A stretch of 60,495 nucleotides of DNA from CAKSEI01 sp964403505 (GTDB taxonomy: Bacteria; Bacillota; Clostridia; Oscillospirales; CAG-272), in assembly GCA_964403505.1 (NCBI GenBank), contig CAYOFP010000012.1, positions 1 through 60,495 on the forward strand. Reading direction: 5' to 3'. Below the pieces are notes generated by a model, which made no database searches, was not told the DNA's origin, and was given only the letters and a program-made list of their open reading frames with translations. Below are positions 58,518 through 60,495 of the stretch, piece by piece. The position numbers and the translations under genes were made by a program. Each line of letters begins with the position of its first letter. The first letter of the stretch is position 1.

Positions 58518-59213
58518 TCATATCTTGTCGGCGATCTCCTTTTTCAGTTCATCTATGATCTTCTTTTCTAAACGTGAGATGTACGATTGTGAAATGCCGA
58601 GCTTTGTTGCGACCTCCTTCTGGGTCATTTCCTTTCCGCCGTCGAGCGCAAAGCGCAGGGTGATGATCTCACGTTCTCTTGCTGAGAGTCCTGCGACGGC
58701 TCGTCGGATGGTACGTTTGTCCTCGTCTATTTCGATATCCTTTAGCACCATATCCTCGTCTGAGCCGATAATGTCGGAGAGTAAAAGCTCGTTTCCGTCC
58801 CAGTCAACATTCAGCGGTTCATCAATGGAGAGCTCACTTCTTTGTGAGCTCGTTTTTCTTATGTGCATGAGGATCTCGTTTTCAATACAACGTGAGGCGT
58901 ATGTGGCGAGCTTGATGTTCTTTTCCGCCTTGAAGGTATTTATCGCTTTGATCAGTCCGATCGTACCGATGGATATCAGGTCTTCGAGGCCGCATCCCGT
59001 GTTCTCAAATTTTTTTGCTATGTATACCACGAGCCGCAGATTGTGCTCGACGAGTACGCTGCGAAGCTCCGGCTCATTCTGTAACCTTGATATGACGTCT
59101 GCCTCCTCCTCGGGAGAGAGGGGTGCGGGCAGAGTGTCTGCACCGTTTATGTAGTATATTTCATTATTATCGGAGCATGCGACAAAGAGTCGTTTTAATA
59201 AATTGAATATCAT
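58518..59213 (-). CDS. sigE: Sporulation sigma factor SigE precursor
   Basis: A 231-residue sigma-70-family factor for the mother-cell programme. Region 2 is LRLVVYIAKKFENTG, then LEDLISIGTIGLIKAINTF and IKLATYASRCIENEILM. SIDEPLNVDWDGNELLLSD is the SigE-specific middle, and region 4 is MTQKEVATKLGISQSYISRLEKKII. The N-terminal pro-sequence up to the IYYINGADTLPAPL junction is about 20 residues, shorter than the 27 of Bacillus. It lies 13 bases downstream of the processing protease gene spoIIGA, the normal pair. The sigG gene that often follows is absent; a convergent CapA gene lies there. Confidence 0.96.
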   Translation of the reverse strand: MIFNLLKRLFVACSDNNEIYYINGADTLPAPLSPEEEADVISRLQNEPELRSVLVEHNLRLVVYIAKKFENTGCGLEDLISIGTIGLIKAINTFKAEKNIKLATYASRCIENEILMHIRKTSSQRSELSIDEPLNVDWDGNELLLSDIIGSDEDMVLKDIEIDEDKRTIRRAVAGLSAREREIITLRFALDGGKEMTQKEVATKLGISQSYISRLEKKIIDELKKEIADKI

Positions 59214-59226
59214 GATTTATTCCTCT

Positions 59227-60093
59227 TTAACAAAGTATTTGCGGTACGATAGATGGGTAACCGCCGAATTCGGCGTTTTCCCTTGTAGGTATTATGCCTA
59301 TGCACGCATTTTTTTCTATTCCGTTGACGGTGATCTTCTCGGGACGGTAGGCGATCATGAGTCCGTCGGCTGTTGCGCTTCTCACGGGGAAGAGATGTAC
59401 CCTTTGCGATATCCTGCGTGAGACACGGTCGAGCCGTGTATAGTCTCCCGAGCGAAAAAGCTCGTGGATATCAAATGGGAGTATTGGCATTACTGTCATA
59501 TATCCCGTCACGATAACTGGCAGACCGTTGTACGGGTCAGTCAGCAGGTTGCCTGTATCGCATAAACTCTCGAACGAGACAAATGTCCCCTCGCCGTATA
59601 TCGTGATAAGTACGGGCTCTCTCGCCCGCCGCCTTGAAAATATTTTGGCGCATATGAGAGAGAATATCCCGGCACATACTGATATGACAAGGAAGATGTG
59701 TGCAGGTATCCCGGGATATATATCCTTTATCTGGCCTGATATGTTCACACGACTGACATTTTGTGCGACGGCACAGTATACTGCCGTTATAGCACCGCCT
59801 AAAAGGAAGTTGACAGAATAAAAAATGAGTAGGGTCTTTATCAGCGCTTTTAACTTTCCCCCGTATGAGATGTAGCACATCAGGAGCGCCACGGCAAGGC
59901 GTATGAATAAGGACATTACCTTGTGTCCGGTGAAGAAAAGGACGCAGACCGCATAAAAAGCGCCAAGAGCTGAAGCGGCAATAAGTGCAAACGGCGCTAT
60001 CTTGTGGCGCAGAGCCTTTCCCGTGATATATAAAGACAGAAAATCCATACTGAAGTTTATCAGGAAAAGGATATCGCCATAAACTATCTGCAA
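59227..60093 (-). CDS. spoIIGA: Pro-sigma-E processing peptidase SpoIIGA
   Basis: A 288-residue protein. Five N-terminal membrane helices (about 3-150) precede a cytoplasmic aspartic protease domain with the catalytic Asp in SLCDTGNLLTDP, as in SpoIIGA. The C-terminus has the expected ACIGIIPT block. It cleaves pro-SigE in the mother cell after engulfment starts. I place the start at TTG 60093, where GGTGAT lies about six bases before; GTG 60102 and earlier frames lack a site. QIVYGDILFLINFSMDFL matches the family's N-terminus. The operon continues into sigE. Confidence 0.93.
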   Translation of the reverse strand: MQIVYGDILFLINFSMDFLSLYITGKALRHKIAPFALIAASALGAFYAVCVLFFTGHKVMSLFIRLAVALLMCYISYGGKLKALIKTLLIFYSVNFLLGGAITAVYCAVAQNVSRVNISGQIKDIYPGIPAHIFLVISVCAGIFSLICAKIFSRRRAREPVLITIYGEGTFVSFESLCDTGNLLTDPYNGLPVIVTGYMTVMPILPFDIHELFRSGDYTRLDRVSRRISQRVHLFPVRSATADGLMIAYRPEKITVNGIEKNACIGIIPTRENAEFGGYPSIVPQILC

Positions 60094-60412
60094 TGTAATC
60101 ACCGAAATAATTCTACAACTTTTCTGTGGCAAAAAATGTCATAACGTGGAACAGAAAATATAAAATATTACAGTTTTTTGATTCGTAGATTCAAATGATT
60201 TATAGATAATATTATCTAGTTCTGTTCTCTTTTTCTCTTCGTTTTTGCGTTGTCAAAAGTAACAAAATTGTAATGACCTATTTGGTAAAAAAGCCAAAAT
60301 TATTAAAATTTACTAACAAATAAGTGAAATGGATTGAATTCTTTTGTTAAAAGTGGTAAAATAACTTTGCTCATAATGGCAAAAATACAAAAATCTATAT
60401 GGAGGAACAATA
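60094..60412. promoter_or_regulatory. AT-rich divergent control region of spoIIGA and a secreted-protein gene
   Basis: A minus-strand promoter candidate for spoIIGA is TTGAAT (60189-60194), 18 bp, TAATAT (60165-60170). The perfect 16-bp palindrome TAGATAATATTATCTA (60203-60218) lies just upstream of that -35. TGTCAAA (60251-60257) is one base from the Spo0A box TGTCGAA. The palindrome is directly seen; the Spo0A site is speculative. Confidence 0.45.
60334..60362 (+). promoter_or_regulatory. Promoter of the truncated secreted-protein gene
   Basis: TTGAAT (60334-60339), 17 bp, TAAAAT (60357-60362), then TGGAGGAAC and ATG 60413. Confidence 0.6.
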
Positions 60413-60495
60413 ATGAAAAGAATTTTGTCATTTTTCATTGCGCTGATAATGATCGTAACATTATTTCCTGCAATGATATTTACGTCATCGGCAGA
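60413..60495 (+). CDS. Secreted protein, N-terminus only (cut by window end)
   Basis: Only 27 codons are in the window. They form a clear signal peptide: MKRILSFFIALIMIV, then TLFPAMIFTSSA, with a basic start, hydrophobic core and small residues at a likely cleavage site. GGAGGAAC sits before ATG. The mature protein is outside the window, so its function is unknown; surface proteins of this genome often carry such leaders. Confidence 0.8.
   Translation, partial: MKRILSFFIALIMIVTLFPAMIFTSSA

Noticed and set aside
1..60495. CRISPR arrays, tRNA or rRNA genes, riboswitches, toxin-antitoxin or phage-defence modules
   Set aside because: I saw no regularly spaced direct repeats, no tRNA-like T-arm and anticodon pattern in the gaps, no known riboswitch core, and no paired toxin-antitoxin genes. 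The SLOG gene alone is not enough to call a defence system.

Overview
The window reads as the chromosome of a spore-forming Firmicute, probably an uncultured gut-type member of the Clostridia. The evidence is a sporulation set (spoIIGA-sigE, yqfC-yqfD, ylbJ), S-layer homology (SLH) cell-surface proteins, a class B sortase, Firmicute-type LexA boxes, and sigma-A promoters of TTGACA-N17-TATAAT type with strong AGGAGG ribosome sites. I cannot name a genus. No rRNA, tRNA, CRISPR array, prophage or transposase gene was seen.

Layout. 0-3.2 kb is AT-rich accessory DNA: two tandem SLH paralogues and an aminoglycoside-phosphotransferase-like gene between two related hairpins. 3.2-11.3 kb is an amino-sugar glycan locus: a leftward GH109-like/GH20/GH1 operon divergent from a 1135-residue secreted, SLH-anchored GH123-type enzyme. 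A GH3 NagZ-type hexosaminidase follows at 12.8 kb. 11.3-18.7 kb holds a cysteine desulfurase/DUF3343 pair, an acyl-CoA ligase/DegV operon with a divergent TetR regulator, and a ylbJ/small Cys-rich protein/CapA operon. 19.8-27.1 kb is one run of eight overlapping genes (yqfC, yqfD, phoH, ybeY, era, recO, mutS2, NUDIX). 28-31.9 kb has PRPP synthetase, an isomerase/dehydrogenase sugar pair and a metallo-hydrolase. 31.9-34.4 kb has a large folded MITE-like element that forms the leader of a DUF5662/sortase B/SLOG operon. 34.4-38.3 kb is a TetR-controlled ABC-2 exporter. 38.3-49.7 kb holds an SOS-controlled Y-family polymerase, a phosphodiester glycosidase, cca, gdpP-rplI-dnaB and tilS-hpt-ftsH. 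50-60.5 kb has membrane proteins, an acetyltransferase, a YtrA-type GntR/ABC operon, a flavoprotein, a serine hydrolase lipoprotein, a second CapA lipoprotein, sigE-spoIIGA and the start of a secreted protein.

The most interesting structure is non-coding. (1) The element at 31915-32352 has about 26-bp terminal inverted repeats and a nested three-way fold. It lies between a good promoter and the sortase operon. (2) A solo hairpin just after nagZ (13769-13810) carries nearly the same arms as that element's basal stem. (3) Two roughly 255-bp multi-hairpin repeats begin about 10-18 bp after the stop codons of the NUDIX gene and ftsH. They keep the same order of stems, with compensatory or replaced base pairs. 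(4) Two perfect GAAC-N4-GTTC boxes bracket a consensus promoter in front of the Y-family polymerase.

All family calls come from motifs read by eye; no database or folding program was run.
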